In this document: positions 9,022-16,731 of the stretch, piece by piece | How positions within the stretch are numbered: the first letter of the stretch is position 1 | Layout: each line of letters starts with the position of its first letter | Assembly (NCBI GenBank): GCA_021802655.1 | Contig: JAJZRP010000006.1 | Span: 1 to 63,438, forward strand | Length of the DNA: 63,438 nucleotides | From: Pseudomonadota bacterium | Lineage (GTDB): Bacteria > Pseudomonadota > Gammaproteobacteria > Burkholderiales > JABEVD01 | Reading direction: 5' to 3' | Notes under the pieces: generated by a model | What the model saw: the letters and a program-made list of their open reading frames with translations, nothing else | The model's database searches: none | Told to the model about the DNA's origin: nothing | Program-made: the position numbers and the translations under genes

Positions 9022-10145
9022 GAGTCAGAAAATTCAGCGGGAAGACGGCCGGTGAGGCATTGCGCAAGGTCAAGGAGGCGCTCGGGCCGGATGCGCTGAT
9101 CCTTTCCAATCGACCAGTTGCAGGGGGGGTGGAGATCACTGCGCTTGCGAGCGACGATGCAGCGGTTCTGAGCCAGCCTGTTCAGGCCGAAGAACCGCAG
9201 ATCGACAGGGCTGAAATGGCCGACATCATCGACGAAATCAGGACGATGCGCAGCATGCTGGAGGAGCAGCTTGCCGGGTTTGCCTGGGGAGATATGGAAA
9301 GGCGCGATCCCGTGAAAGTTGCAGCGATGCGAAAGGTGCTGGGTGCGGGCTTCAGTCCCAAGCTTTCGAGGCAGATGATGGACAAGATGCCCCCCTTGAA
9401 GACGGAGAGAGAGGCGATCGACTGGATCAAGGCGGCGCTTGTCAGGAATCTTGCCGTGGCGAATCCGGAGGCGGACATTGTCGACAGGGGCGGGGTTTTC
9501 GCCCTGGTAGGGCCGACGGGAGTCGGCAAGACCACAACCACAGCAAAGCTTGCGGCACGCTGCGTGGTTCGGCATGGCGCGGGCAAGCTCGCCCTGGTGA
9601 CGACCGACAGCTACCGTATCGGTGCCTACGAACAGCTCAGGATTTACGGCCGAATACTCGGCGTTCCCGTCCATGCCGTCAAGGACGCGGCAGAATTGAG
9701 CCTTATCCTGCATGAGTTGAAGGACAAGCATCTGGTGCTGATCGACACCATAGGCATGAGTCAGAAGGATCAGAAAGTGATCGATCAGGTTGCGATGCTT
9801 TCAGGTTGCGAAGCCGATGTCGAAAGGGTATTGCTGCTCAACGCCACTTCCAGCGGAGATACTCTGGATGATGTGGTGAGGGCTTACAGGGGAAGCGGAC
9901 TGGGCGGATGCATCCTGACCAAGGTGGATGAGGCGATCGGCATGGGCTCATCCCTTGATGTGATCATGCGCAACAAACTTGTCCTGCATTTCATTGCAAA
10001 CGGGCAGCGCGTTCCTGAAGATCTGCACGCGGCAAATTCGAAATATTTGATCGATCGTGCATTCAGGGCGGTCAGGGAAGATTCTCCGCATGCGCTCAAG
10101 GATGTCGAATACCCGTTGATGATGGCGGGTGGTTTCGAGGCGTAA
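9018..10145 (+). CDS. flhF: SRP-type GTPase FlhF
   Basis: 375 residues. A short N-terminal B domain (ALGPDALILSNRPV) is followed by the N and G domains. The P-loop GPTGVGKT lies at residues 165-172, with TTDSYRIGAYEQL and LIDTIGM as further SRP-GTPase motifs. FlhF recruits the earliest flagellar components to the pole and, with FleN/FlhG, sets number and position. The adjacent fleN begins directly at its stop codon. The presence of the pair suggests polar rather than peritrichous flagella, which is inference from family knowledge. Confidence 0.97.
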   Translation: MRVRKFSGKTAGEALRKVKEALGPDALILSNRPVAGGVEITALASDDAAVLSQPVQAEEPQIDRAEMADIIDEIRTMRSMLEEQLAGFAWGDMERRDPVKVAAMRKVLGAGFSPKLSRQMMDKMPPLKTEREAIDWIKAALVRNLAVANPEADIVDRGGVFALVGPTGVGKTTTTAKLAARCVVRHGAGKLALVTTDSYRIGAYEQLRIYGRILGVPVHAVKDAAELSLILHELKDKHLVLIDTIGMSQKDQKVIDQVAMLSGCEADVERVLLLNATSSGDTLDDVVRAYRGSGLGGCILTKVDEAIGMGSSLDVIMRNKLVLHFIANGQRVPEDLHAANSKYLIDRAFRAVREDSPHALKDVEYPLMMAGGFEA

Positions 10146-11024
10146 ATGGGGCAATTCGTGATCGATCAGGCGGAAGGGTTGCGCAGACTTCTGGGCCGTG
10201 ATTTCGTCAGGATACTGACCCTGGCAAGTTCGGGCAAGGGGGTGGGAAAGACAACAACCGTACTCAATCTCGCAACAGCCCTTGCCGGTGCGGGAAAGAA
10301 TGTCATGGTCCTGGACGAAAATCCAGGCAAGGGCAATCTGACATCTTTGCTCGGCATCAGGAACCCCCGTGATCTTCTGGACGTGGCGAGATGCGGCATG
10401 AGTTTCGAGGAAGTCATGATTCCAGGGCCGGACGGCATTGCCATATTGCAGGCGGCTCAAGGTATGCAGGCTCTGGCTGGTCTGGACGAATTGAGTCAGG
10501 AGAGGCTTGTCGCCTGCATGAGCAATATCGCAAGGCCGGTGGATGTTGTCCTGGTCGATACGGCGGCTGGCAGCGCCAGCCACCTGCTTTCCCTGAGCCT
10601 TGCTGCCCAGGAAATCGTCGTCGTGCTGTCTGCGGAAGGAGATTCGATCACGGATGCCTACGCGCTGATCAAGACGATGAACAGGCATTACGGCAAGCGC
10701 CATTTCAGGATACTGGTCAACAAGGTCAGGAGTGATGAAGAGGCGCGCGCGGTGTTCGACAACATGTCGAAGGTCGCAAGGCGCTTTCTTGCCATTTCGC
10801 TCGATTTCATGGGATATGTCCCGCTCGATGAATCGCTGCGGCAGGCTTCCCGTCTGAAAGGCTCCGTGATCGAGGCATTTCCGCTTTCAGCAGCCAGCTC
10901 GAGCTTCAGGCAAATTGCCGATTCTGTCGTCCGCTGGCCCTGCCCACAGCACACAGACATGAGCCTGAGCGAATTTCTGCAGCATCTGTTACGAAACGGC
11001 AGATTAAGCCCCGCCAATATTTAG
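10146..11024 (+). CDS. fleN: flagellar number regulator FleN/FlhG, MinD-like ATPase
   Basis: 292 residues. The deviant Walker A GKGVGKT lies at residues 30-36, and VVLVDTAAGSASH is the Walker B region. The N-terminal sequence before the P-loop contains DQAEGLRRL, the conserved activator helix that stimulates FlhF GTPase in this family. FleN restrains flagellar number through FlhF and, in many gammaproteobacteria, by inhibiting FleQ; no fleQ is present here. The start abuts the flhF stop. Confidence 0.95.
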   Translation: MGQFVIDQAEGLRRLLGRDFVRILTLASSGKGVGKTTTVLNLATALAGAGKNVMVLDENPGKGNLTSLLGIRNPRDLLDVARCGMSFEEVMIPGPDGIAILQAAQGMQALAGLDELSQERLVACMSNIARPVDVVLVDTAAGSASHLLSLSLAAQEIVVVLSAEGDSITDAYALIKTMNRHYGKRHFRILVNKVRSDEEARAVFDNMSKVARRFLAISLDFMGYVPLDESLRQASRLKGSVIEAFPLSAASSSFRQIADSVVRWPCPQHTDMSLSEFLQHLLRNGRLSPANI

Positions 11025-11055
11025 GGCATAATATGTTTTTTTGCCCTGATTCCAA

Positions 11056-11769
11056 ATGTATACCCCTTCGGGACTGACCGATCTGGATGGCAGAATCGCC
11101 CAGTATGCGCCGCTGGTGAAGCGAATAGCACACCACATGATGGCAAGGCTGCCTGCCAATGTGCAGGTGGAGGACCTGGTCCAGACCGGCATGCTGGGGC
11201 TCCTGGATGCCATTCAGCGTTACGATGCCACTCAGGGAGCGCAGTTCGAGACCTATGCCTCACAGAGAATCAGGGGCGCGATGCTGGACGGACTGCGTTC
11301 GAGTGACTGGTTTCCTCGCGAGGTGCGCAGAAACTCGAGGCGCATCGAAGATGCCATCCATGCAACCGAGCAGCGTCTGGGGCGAACGGTCTCCGAGCGC
11401 GAAGTGGCGGATGAATTGGGCATTCCGCTCGAAGAATACCATAAGCTTCTTCTGGAAGCGCGTGGCAATCAGTTGGTCTATTACAACGATTATGACGATG
11501 AAGGGGAAGAGCATTTTCTTGATCGCCATTGCGGGGATAGCGCATCCGAGCCCTTGGCAAGACTTATGGGCGAGAGTTTTCACAGCGAACTCACCAAGGC
11601 GATCGGCAATCTTCCGGAGAGGGAGAAACTGGTGATGGCGCTGTATTACGACGAAGAACTCAACCTCAAGGAAATCGGCGAAGTTCTCGGGGTTGGGGAG
11701 TCGCGGGTGTGTCAACTGCACAGCCAGGCAATCGCAAGGCTGCGCAGCAAGCTCAAAGGCATGCGTTGA
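11056..11769 (+). CDS. fliA: RNA polymerase sigma factor FliA (sigma-28)
   Basis: 237 residues. Sigma regions 2 (VEDLVQTGMLGLLDAIQRYD and FETYASQRIRGAMLDGLR), 3 and 4 (LNLKEIGEVLGVGESRVCQL) are all recognisable. FliA directs transcription of late flagellar genes and is held by FlgM until hook completion. Two well-formed sigma-28 promoters in the window (flgM and fliC) are the expected targets. A 31-bp AT-rich gap separates it from fleN. It is followed four bases later by motC. Confidence 0.98.
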   Translation: MYTPSGLTDLDGRIAQYAPLVKRIAHHMMARLPANVQVEDLVQTGMLGLLDAIQRYDATQGAQFETYASQRIRGAMLDGLRSSDWFPREVRRNSRRIEDAIHATEQRLGRTVSEREVADELGIPLEEYHKLLLEARGNQLVYYNDYDDEGEEHFLDRHCGDSASEPLARLMGESFHSELTKAIGNLPEREKLVMALYYDEELNLKEIGEVLGVGESRVCQLHSQAIARLRSKLKGMR

Positions 11770-11773
11770 TCTT

Positions 11774-12520
11774 ATGAGATTCGATTTCAACAGCGCCATC
11801 GGACTGATACTGGCGCTTGCAGGGATTGTCGGGGGGCATATTCTGGAAGGCGGTCATGTCGATTCGCTGCTTCAGGTGACCGCTTTCGTGATCGTGGCCG
11901 GAGGGACTGTCGGGGCGGTGATGCTGCAGACGCCGATCAAGGTATTCTGGGGTGGGATCAGGATGCTCAAATGGATTTTCATACCGCCCAATTATGTTTC
12001 CGAATCCCTGATTCGCCAGATCACGGTATGGAGCAGCGCGGTCCGCAAGGAAGGACTCCTGATCCTGGATGCCGGCATGGAAGAGATCAGGGACCCTTTC
12101 GTCAGGAAAGGGATGCACCTTCTCGTGGACGGTACGCCCCCCGAAAAAATTCGGGAAATGCTGGAAGTGGACATCAATGCTTTCGAGGATTTCGGACGCC
12201 AGTCCGCAAAAGTGTGGGAGGCGGCTGGCGGGTATGCCCCGACGATCGGGATTCTGGGAGCCGTTCTCGGCCTCATTCATGTCATGGAAAATCTCTCCAA
12301 TCCGGCAAAGCTCGGAGGGGGAATTGCGGTGGCCTTCGTTGCGACCATATACGGCGTGGGACTTGCCAATCTGGTATTTCTTCCCATTGCGAACAAGCTC
12401 AAGACGCTGATCAATCAGCAGGTCATCTGGCGGGAAATGCTGATCGACGGCCTGGTTGCGATAGCCCAGGGGGAGAATCCGCGCATCATCGAGGAAAAAT
12501 TGCTGGGTTACGTCGTCTAG
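11774..12520 (+). CDS. motC: flagellar motor stator protein MotA/MotC
   Basis: 248 residues from the ATG at 11774. Four membrane segments flank a cytoplasmic loop (about 60-160) containing RQITVWSSAVRKEGLL and the charged motor-contact region. GGYAPTIGILGAVLGLI is the conserved third-segment motif of proton-type MotA/MotC. The position right after fliA is typical of MotC of the Pseudomonas type. The stop codon TAG forms part of the CTAG target site of a miniature mobile element that separates this gene from motD. Confidence 0.93.
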   Translation: MRFDFNSAIGLILALAGIVGGHILEGGHVDSLLQVTAFVIVAGGTVGAVMLQTPIKVFWGGIRMLKWIFIPPNYVSESLIRQITVWSSAVRKEGLLILDAGMEEIRDPFVRKGMHLLVDGTPPEKIREMLEVDINAFEDFGRQSAKVWEAAGGYAPTIGILGAVLGLIHVMENLSNPAKLGGGIAVAFVATIYGVGLANLVFLPIANKLKTLINQQVIWREMLIDGLVAIAQGENPRIIEEKLLGYVV

Positions 12521-12789
12521 GGCCTGTTAACACTTGTCCGGTGCGATGCGTTGCGGCAAGATGCCGGTGGATACAAGGCGTGCGGCGCAGCGAATGGTTG
12601 CGCCCTTCGCAAGACGCGCAACACATTAGACGCGGCATATTGCCGCAACCCGAAGGGAACGGTTGAATCAGGGACACTGCCGCGTTCCTCACGGCTTGTT
12701 TGGAATAACCAAACCGCGCCGCTCCGGCCTTGCCCTGTCACCTGATTCATCACGTTCGCACACATCGGACAAGTGTTAACAGGCCCTAG
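12517..12789. mobile_element. 265-bp MITE-like element with 20-bp perfect terminal inverted repeats and CTAG target duplication
   Basis: The ends 12521-12540 (GGCCTGTTAACACTTGTCCG) and 12766-12785 are perfect inverted copies. Each is flanked by CTAG (12517-12520 and 12786-12789), which looks like a four-base target-site duplication. Inside, 12550-12566 and 12633-12649 form another inverted pair (16 of 17 match). No transposase is encoded; the 64-codon frame inside has no protein-like features. Removing one CTAG and the element would leave the motC stop codon TAG joined to GAGAACAGC and the motD GTG, a compact gene junction whose ribosome-binding site overlaps the stop. The CTAG duplication fits the YTAR targets of some IS5-family elements (inference). 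Confidence 0.88.
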
Positions 12790-12798
12790 GAGAACAGC

Positions 12799-13548
12799 GT
12801 GCGCAAAAAGCGGGAGGAGGATCGCGACAACCATGAAAGGTGGATGATTTCGTATTCCGATTTCATCACCCTGCTTTTTGCCTTCTTCGTGGTGATGTAT
12901 GCAACTTCTTCCGTCAATGAGGGGAAATATCGCACTTTCGGCACTTCGCTCTCGGATGCTTTTCTCAACAGGAAGTCTGTGCCCCCCCCCAAGTTGAATC
13001 AGGTGCTTCCTCCTCGTCCTGTTCCGGAATCCGAGAAGAAAATTCTGGCTCAACAGCGCCGCGAGAAAATGCAGGGTATCGCCCAGGATATTCTTTCGGT
13101 CATGTCTCCGCTGGTGAATGCCGGAAAGGTCAGGGTCATGCAAAGCAATATCGGTGTGACAGTGGAGATCAATGCGAGCCTGCTGTTCAAGTCCGGAGAG
13201 GCCGATCTCGAGCCGAAATCTGTCAAGGCGCTTCAGGCTGTTGCCCAGGTGCTGAAGAACGATAACCATGACATCAAGGTCATGGGCTATACCGACGACA
13301 CCCCGATCAGCACCGCATCGTTTCCATCGAACTGGGAATTGTCTTCGGCGCGTGCGAGCAGTGTGGTGAGGCTATTTGCAGAAAATGGAATCGATCCTGC
13401 GCGCATGGTGGTGGAAGGCTATGCCGAGAATCATCCCGTCGATTCCAACGCGACGCCTGCCGGAAGAGCGAGGAACAGGCGGGTCACTGTCATGATTCTG
13501 GCTGCAGCTCCCGTGCACGAGACGGACATTCCGGTCAGCAGGCCCTAG
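12799..13548 (+). CDS. motD: flagellar motor stator protein MotB/MotD
   Basis: 249 residues from a GTG at 12799, with AGGAG eight bases upstream. A short cytoplasmic N-terminus is followed by the membrane segment SYSDFITLLFAFFVVMYAT; Asp21 is the proton-carrying residue. The plug region comes next, and then a C-terminal OmpA-like peptidoglycan-binding domain (GYTDDTPI, NWELSSARASSV, ARNRRVTV). It forms the ion-conducting stator with MotC. The ribosome-binding site partly overlaps the right target duplication of the mobile element, so the insertion left the translation signal intact. Confidence 0.95.
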   Translation: MRKKREEDRDNHERWMISYSDFITLLFAFFVVMYATSSVNEGKYRTFGTSLSDAFLNRKSVPPPKLNQVLPPRPVPESEKKILAQQRREKMQGIAQDILSVMSPLVNAGKVRVMQSNIGVTVEINASLLFKSGEADLEPKSVKALQAVAQVLKNDNHDIKVMGYTDDTPISTASFPSNWELSSARASSVVRLFAENGIDPARMVVEGYAENHPVDSNATPAGRARNRRVTVMILAAAPVHETDIPVSRP

Positions 13549-13988
13549 GCGCTTTCTATGCTGTAGTTGCCGGACACGCCGACGCTGGTTTGCTGCCCGT
13601 CCGGACCATAGAGGTACGTTGTCGCCCTGGAAAGGGACTGGAGCATGCCGAGCGACTGTTGGGTGGCGCGCAACCTGACATCGATTATTTTCCCGTTGAC
13701 TTCGTTGAGCTGCTTGATTTCTTGCCCAAGGACGATCAAATCCTGCCAGGCGTTGGAGATTTCAGGGCGGCCTCTCATCCAATCGCCCGTTTCGGCAAGA
13801 GGAAGCAGCTTTTCGCGCTCCCGAGCGAGGTGTCCGCTTTTCTGCAAAAGTTCGGATTTCCTTTGGACAATGCTGGAAAGGCGCTCGGTGTCGCCTGCCA
13901 CCAGCACATCGCTTTCCTCCCTCAGCAGCGAAAGAAAGCTTTTTGCCGCATCCAGCTCAGCTTCGATGACCGAAGGCAAATCATGCAT
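13545..13988 (-). CDS. flgN: FlgN-type export chaperone for hook-associated proteins
   Basis: 147 residues, almost entirely helical and charged, with the FlgN-family pattern LLREESDVLVAGDTERLSSI and KSELLQ. FlgN binds FlgK and FlgL in the cytoplasm and delivers them to the export gate. It overlaps flgM by eight bases and ends convergent with motD with a four-base overlap. The assignment rests on the helical pattern and the usual flgM-flgN neighbourhood, because the family is poorly conserved. Confidence 0.88.
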   Translation of the reverse strand: MHDLPSVIEAELDAAKSFLSLLREESDVLVAGDTERLSSIVQRKSELLQKSGHLAREREKLLPLAETGDWMRGRPEISNAWQDLIVLGQEIKQLNEVNGKIIDVRLRATQQSLGMLQSLSRATTYLYGPDGQQTSVGVSGNYSIESA

Positions 13989-14289
13989 TTTGCTGGTTCG
14001 ACTGGATCAGTTCTTTAACCGAGTTGATGAGTTTGCTGCTGACGGCCTCGGGATTGATTTTGAAACGGCCCTCGCTGATCGCCTGCTTGATCTGATTGAC
14101 CTTGGCCGTATTGACGGCAGGTGCGCTGGCCATGCTGCTTTCCGCGGCTTTGAGTTGTGTGGAAAGGGCGCTGATCTGAACACTTTTCGGCGGAGTATTC
14201 GAATTCGAGTCCGACACGACTCTTGGCGCAGGCGCCTTGCTGGCATTTGCGCTTGCCGCAACGGGCTTCAGGCTGTTGTGGATCTTCAT
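13981..14289 (-). CDS. flgM: anti-sigma-28 factor FlgM
   Basis: 102 residues from the ATG at 14289, with AAAGGA six bases upstream; a TTG two codons earlier is less likely. The disordered Pro/Ser/Ala-rich N-terminal half is followed by VNQIKQAISEGRFKINPEAVSSKLINS, the C-terminal sigma-28-binding helices typical of FlgM. It is exported through the completed hook, which releases FliA. A sigma-28 promoter lies just upstream, giving the usual auto-regulatory loop. Confidence 0.95.
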   Translation of the reverse strand: MKIHNSLKPVAASANASKAPAPRVVSDSNSNTPPKSVQISALSTQLKAAESSMASAPAVNTAKVNQIKQAISEGRFKINPEAVSSKLINSVKELIQSNQQNA

Positions 14290-14319
14290 GATCAATCCTT
14301 TATTCGGTGCACGGTCTGT

Positions 14320-14346
14320 ATATCGGCTGCAATCCTGTAAACTTTA
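14320..14346 (-). promoter_or_regulatory. sigma-28 (FliA) promoter of flgMN
   Basis: On the minus strand TAAA (14346-14343) is followed by exactly 15 bases and then GCCGATAT (14327-14320). The sigma-28 consensus is TAAA-N15-GCCGATAA, so seven of eight -10 positions match. The flgM ATG lies 31 bases downstream of the -10 element. Confidence 0.88.
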
Positions 14347-14357
14347 GTACTTTTCGG

Positions 14358-15035
14358 TCAAAATGTCACCTCCACAGTGGAGTCGGCTCTCGCCGTCCCA
14401 CTGACGACCTGACCGGAAGGGGTTCTCACCTGGACGATCTGCCCTTCGGATGCGGTTCCAAGAGCGACCCCTGCCGAGGTTACCTGGAATCCTTTGCCTT
14501 TCGAGATCAGCTTGACGGATTGGCCTGGCCTGATGACCGAGGGGGCTCGCATCATGTTTGCGCTGAGGGGGTAACCTGACGGAATGCTCACGCTCAGTGT
14601 TTTGCCCATGGCGGCTCCCGTATCCATGAGTATACCTGGAGCAGCGCTGGTGATGTCCATCTTCCTTAGCAGGATATCGTTTGATTCGATCGTCATGCCC
14701 TGGGCAAGCGGCTTCGCCGAGATCACAACCGGTGCCATGACCTTGATCTTGACGGGAACATAGATTGTCCATTTGCCTTCGCACTTCACCCCGACCGTGC
14801 TGTTGCCCCAGAGCTTGCTGCCTTCGGCGAGGAACGGTTCGAGGTTGCGACATGCCGGCAATGCGAGTCTGGGGTCGATGTCCCCAAGCTCGATCATGAC
14901 TTCTCCCGGCAGACTGTCCGTCTGGGCTTTGACAAATGTTCTGACTGCCTGCCTGATCGATGCGATGTCCTGAAGCGCGGCGCTGGCGCTTGTCGGCAAT
15001 AGAAGAAGGCAGAAAGAGACGAGAAAACGGTACAC
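14358..15035 (-). CDS. flgA: P-ring assembly chaperone FlgA
   Basis: 225 residues. Signal peptide MYRFLVSFCLLLLPTSASA, an N-terminal region with CRNLEPFLAEGSKLWG, and a C-terminal SAF domain (AQGMTIESNDILLRKMDI onward). FlgA is a periplasmic helper for polymerisation of FlgI into the P ring. It is transcribed divergently from flgBCDEFGHIJKL, the usual arrangement, and 193 bp separates the two starts. Confidence 0.95.
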   Translation of the reverse strand: MYRFLVSFCLLLLPTSASAALQDIASIRQAVRTFVKAQTDSLPGEVMIELGDIDPRLALPACRNLEPFLAEGSKLWGNSTVGVKCEGKWTIYVPVKIKVMAPVVISAKPLAQGMTIESNDILLRKMDITSAAPGILMDTGAAMGKTLSVSIPSGYPLSANMMRAPSVIRPGQSVKLISKGKGFQVTSAGVALGTASEGQIVQVRTPSGQVVSGTARADSTVEVTF

Positions 15036-15180
15036 GGGCTTGCCCTACACGAAAATCCAAGTTTATCTCAATCCGGCGAGGAATGCTGCGATTTATGCAG
15101 CGGCAATGAAGCACAAGATCTTGTGGCAAAAATTGCCGCTTTCCCCTGAAATCAAGCCCGGATTGCCTTGTTTTAGGGCA

Positions 15181-15196
15181 TGGCATGGTTAATGCT
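15181..15196 (+). promoter_or_regulatory. sigma-54-like promoter before flgB
   Basis: TGGCAT-GGTTA-ATGCT has the invariant GG and GC pairs at the required spacing and differs from TGGCAC-N5-TTGCW at two positions. Transcription would start near 15206, leaving a leader of about 23 bases before the flgB ATG at 15229. Confidence 0.65.
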
Positions 15197-15228
15197 TTCA
15201 GTCACGGTGAATGCATTTGGAGGGAGTT

Positions 15229-15618
15229 ATGATCAGCAGGCTCGATGAGGAATTTTCGTTTTACCAGAAGGCGCTGAACCTCAGAAGTGAGCGCCAGCAA
15301 ATTCTGGCATCGAATATCGTCAATGCGGATACCCCGAATTACAAGGCGCGGGATTTCGATTTTGCCGCAGCCATGAAGAATGCCGTTTCCAAAACGGCGT
15401 CATCCCTGGAAATGACGGATTCTCGGCATATGCAGAGCCTTGGATCTTCCGGATTGAAATTGCAATACAGCATGCCCTACCAATCCAGCCTGGATGGCAA
15501 TACCGTGGAGATGGATGTGGAACGCAACAAGTATATGGAAAATTCGATTCACTACGAAGCTGATCTGACCGTGTTGACAAGCAGGATCAAGACCATGCTT
15601 TCGGCCATTACGGGGTAA
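15229..15618 (+). CDS. flgB: flagellar proximal rod protein FlgB
   Basis: 129 residues from the ATG at 15229, which has GGAGGGAG directly upstream; an upstream in-frame ATG at 15211 lacks one. The N-terminal rod motif RSERQQILASNIVNADTPNY is followed by the variable middle and the C-terminal helix YEADLTVLTSRIKTMLSAI. FlgB forms the proximal rod with FlgC, FlgF and FliE. It is the first gene of an eleven-gene flg operon. Confidence 0.97.
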   Translation: MISRLDEEFSFYQKALNLRSERQQILASNIVNADTPNYKARDFDFAAAMKNAVSKTASSLEMTDSRHMQSLGSSGLKLQYSMPYQSSLDGNTVEMDVERNKYMENSIHYEADLTVLTSRIKTMLSAITG

Positions 15619-15621
15619 GAC

Positions 15622-16023
15622 ATGTCCTTGTTCAACATTCTTGGCATTGCAGGTTCAGGTATGCTCGCGCAGTCGCAGCGCCTCAATGTGGTTGCGAGCA
15701 ATCTGGCCAATGCGGATAGCGCAACGAGTTCGACAGGCCAGCCCTACAGGGCGAAACAGGTTGTTTTCAGCGCCGTGCCCATGACTTCTGGTGGGGTTGG
15801 GGTGAAAGTGAAGGGGGTGGTAGACGATCCTTCACCGATGAAAATGGTTTATGAGCCGAAGAATCCCATGGCCGATGCGAATGGGTATGTTGCCATGCCG
15901 AACGTCAATGCTACAGAAGAGATGGTCAACATGATCTCGGCTTCGCGTTCATATCAAAACAATGTGGACATGATGACTACGGCCAAAAACCTGATGCTGA
16001 AAACCCTGACTCTGGGTCAATAA
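15622..16023 (+). CDS. flgC: flagellar proximal rod protein FlgC
   Basis: 133 residues. The rod-family N-terminus [20 protein letters not shown] and the C-terminal helix [20 protein letters not shown] are both present. It starts three bases after flgB and builds the proximal rod in the periplasm. Confidence 0.97.
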   Translation: MSLFNILGIAGSGMLAQSQRLNVVASNLANADSATSSTGQPYRAKQVVFSAVPMTSGGVGVKVKGVVDDPSPMKMVYEPKNPMADANGYVAMPNVNATEEMVNMISASRSYQNNVDMMTTAKNLMLKTLTLGQ

Positions 16024-16039
16024 TTGAAGGAGAATTAAC

Positions 16040-16714
16040 ATGTCTGTGAATTCAGTGCAAAACACCACGGCGGCGTCCCAAAGTTCGTCGTCGACATCGG
16101 TTGGAGGTCTCGCCGCCGGATCGGTTCAGGCCATGCAGAACCAGTTCCTGACGCTCCTGGTTACGCAAATGCAGAATCAGGATCCGCTCAATCCGATGGA
16201 TAACTCCCAGATTACTTCGCAGCTGGCGCAACTCAGCACCGTGAACGGGATCAACAACCTCAATACCACCATGAATTCCCTGTCTTCTGCGCTGCTTTCC
16301 AACCAGGTGCTCCAGTCTGCGAGCCTGATCGGCAAGACGGTGATGGCAGACGGGAATAGCATGGCCCTGCAGAATGGCTCGGCGTCCTATGGGGTGACTT
16401 TGCCGCAGGCAGTGGACAGCATGACGGTTACGATTTCGGATGCTGCGGGCAATGCGGTGCAAACCTTGAATCTTGGCGCGCAACAGGCGGGAACGCTTTC
16501 GCTGCAATGGAATGGAATGACGAGTGCGGGCACTCAGGCGCCGAACGGCAACTACAGTTTCTCGGTCAAGGCGTCCCAGGGAGGCACCTCCGTGGCTGCC
16601 ACCACGCTCTCCCCGTCAGTGGTTTCCAGCGTATCCCAGAATGCCCAGGGGGTGCAGTTGAATCTTGCCAATGGCAGCACGGTCGGCTTGTCTGCAGTGC
16701 AACAAATATCTTGA
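16040..16714 (+). CDS. flgD: hook scaffolding/capping protein FlgD
   Basis: 224 residues. The N-terminal export and interaction region carries NQFLTLLVTQMQNQDPLNPM, the FlgD signature. The C-terminal half has FlgD tudor-like and Ig-like domains (GNYSFSVKASQGG). FlgD caps the growing hook and is replaced by FlgK. AAGGAG precedes the start. Confidence 0.97.
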   Translation: MSVNSVQNTTAASQSSSSTSVGGLAAGSVQAMQNQFLTLLVTQMQNQDPLNPMDNSQITSQLAQLSTVNGINNLNTTMNSLSSALLSNQVLQSASLIGKTVMADGNSMALQNGSASYGVTLPQAVDSMTVTISDAAGNAVQTLNLGAQQAGTLSLQWNGMTSAGTQAPNGNYSFSVKASQGGTSVAATTLSPSVVSSVSQNAQGVQLNLANGSTVGLSAVQQIS

Positions 16715-16731
16715 GGAATTAGGAGCATACC

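Noticed and set aside
11022..11047. AGGGCA...TGCCCT before fliA as a terminator
   Set aside because: Six-base stem with a long loop, the T-run lies inside the loop, and fliA is in the same operon direction.
12551..12745. 64-codon frame inside the mobile element
   Set aside because: No protein features, no ribosome-binding site, and it is spanned by the internal inverted repeat.
15115..15130. TGGCAAAAATTGCC before flgB as a sigma-54 site
   Set aside because: GG and GC are only eight bases apart rather than ten; the site at 15181 fits better.
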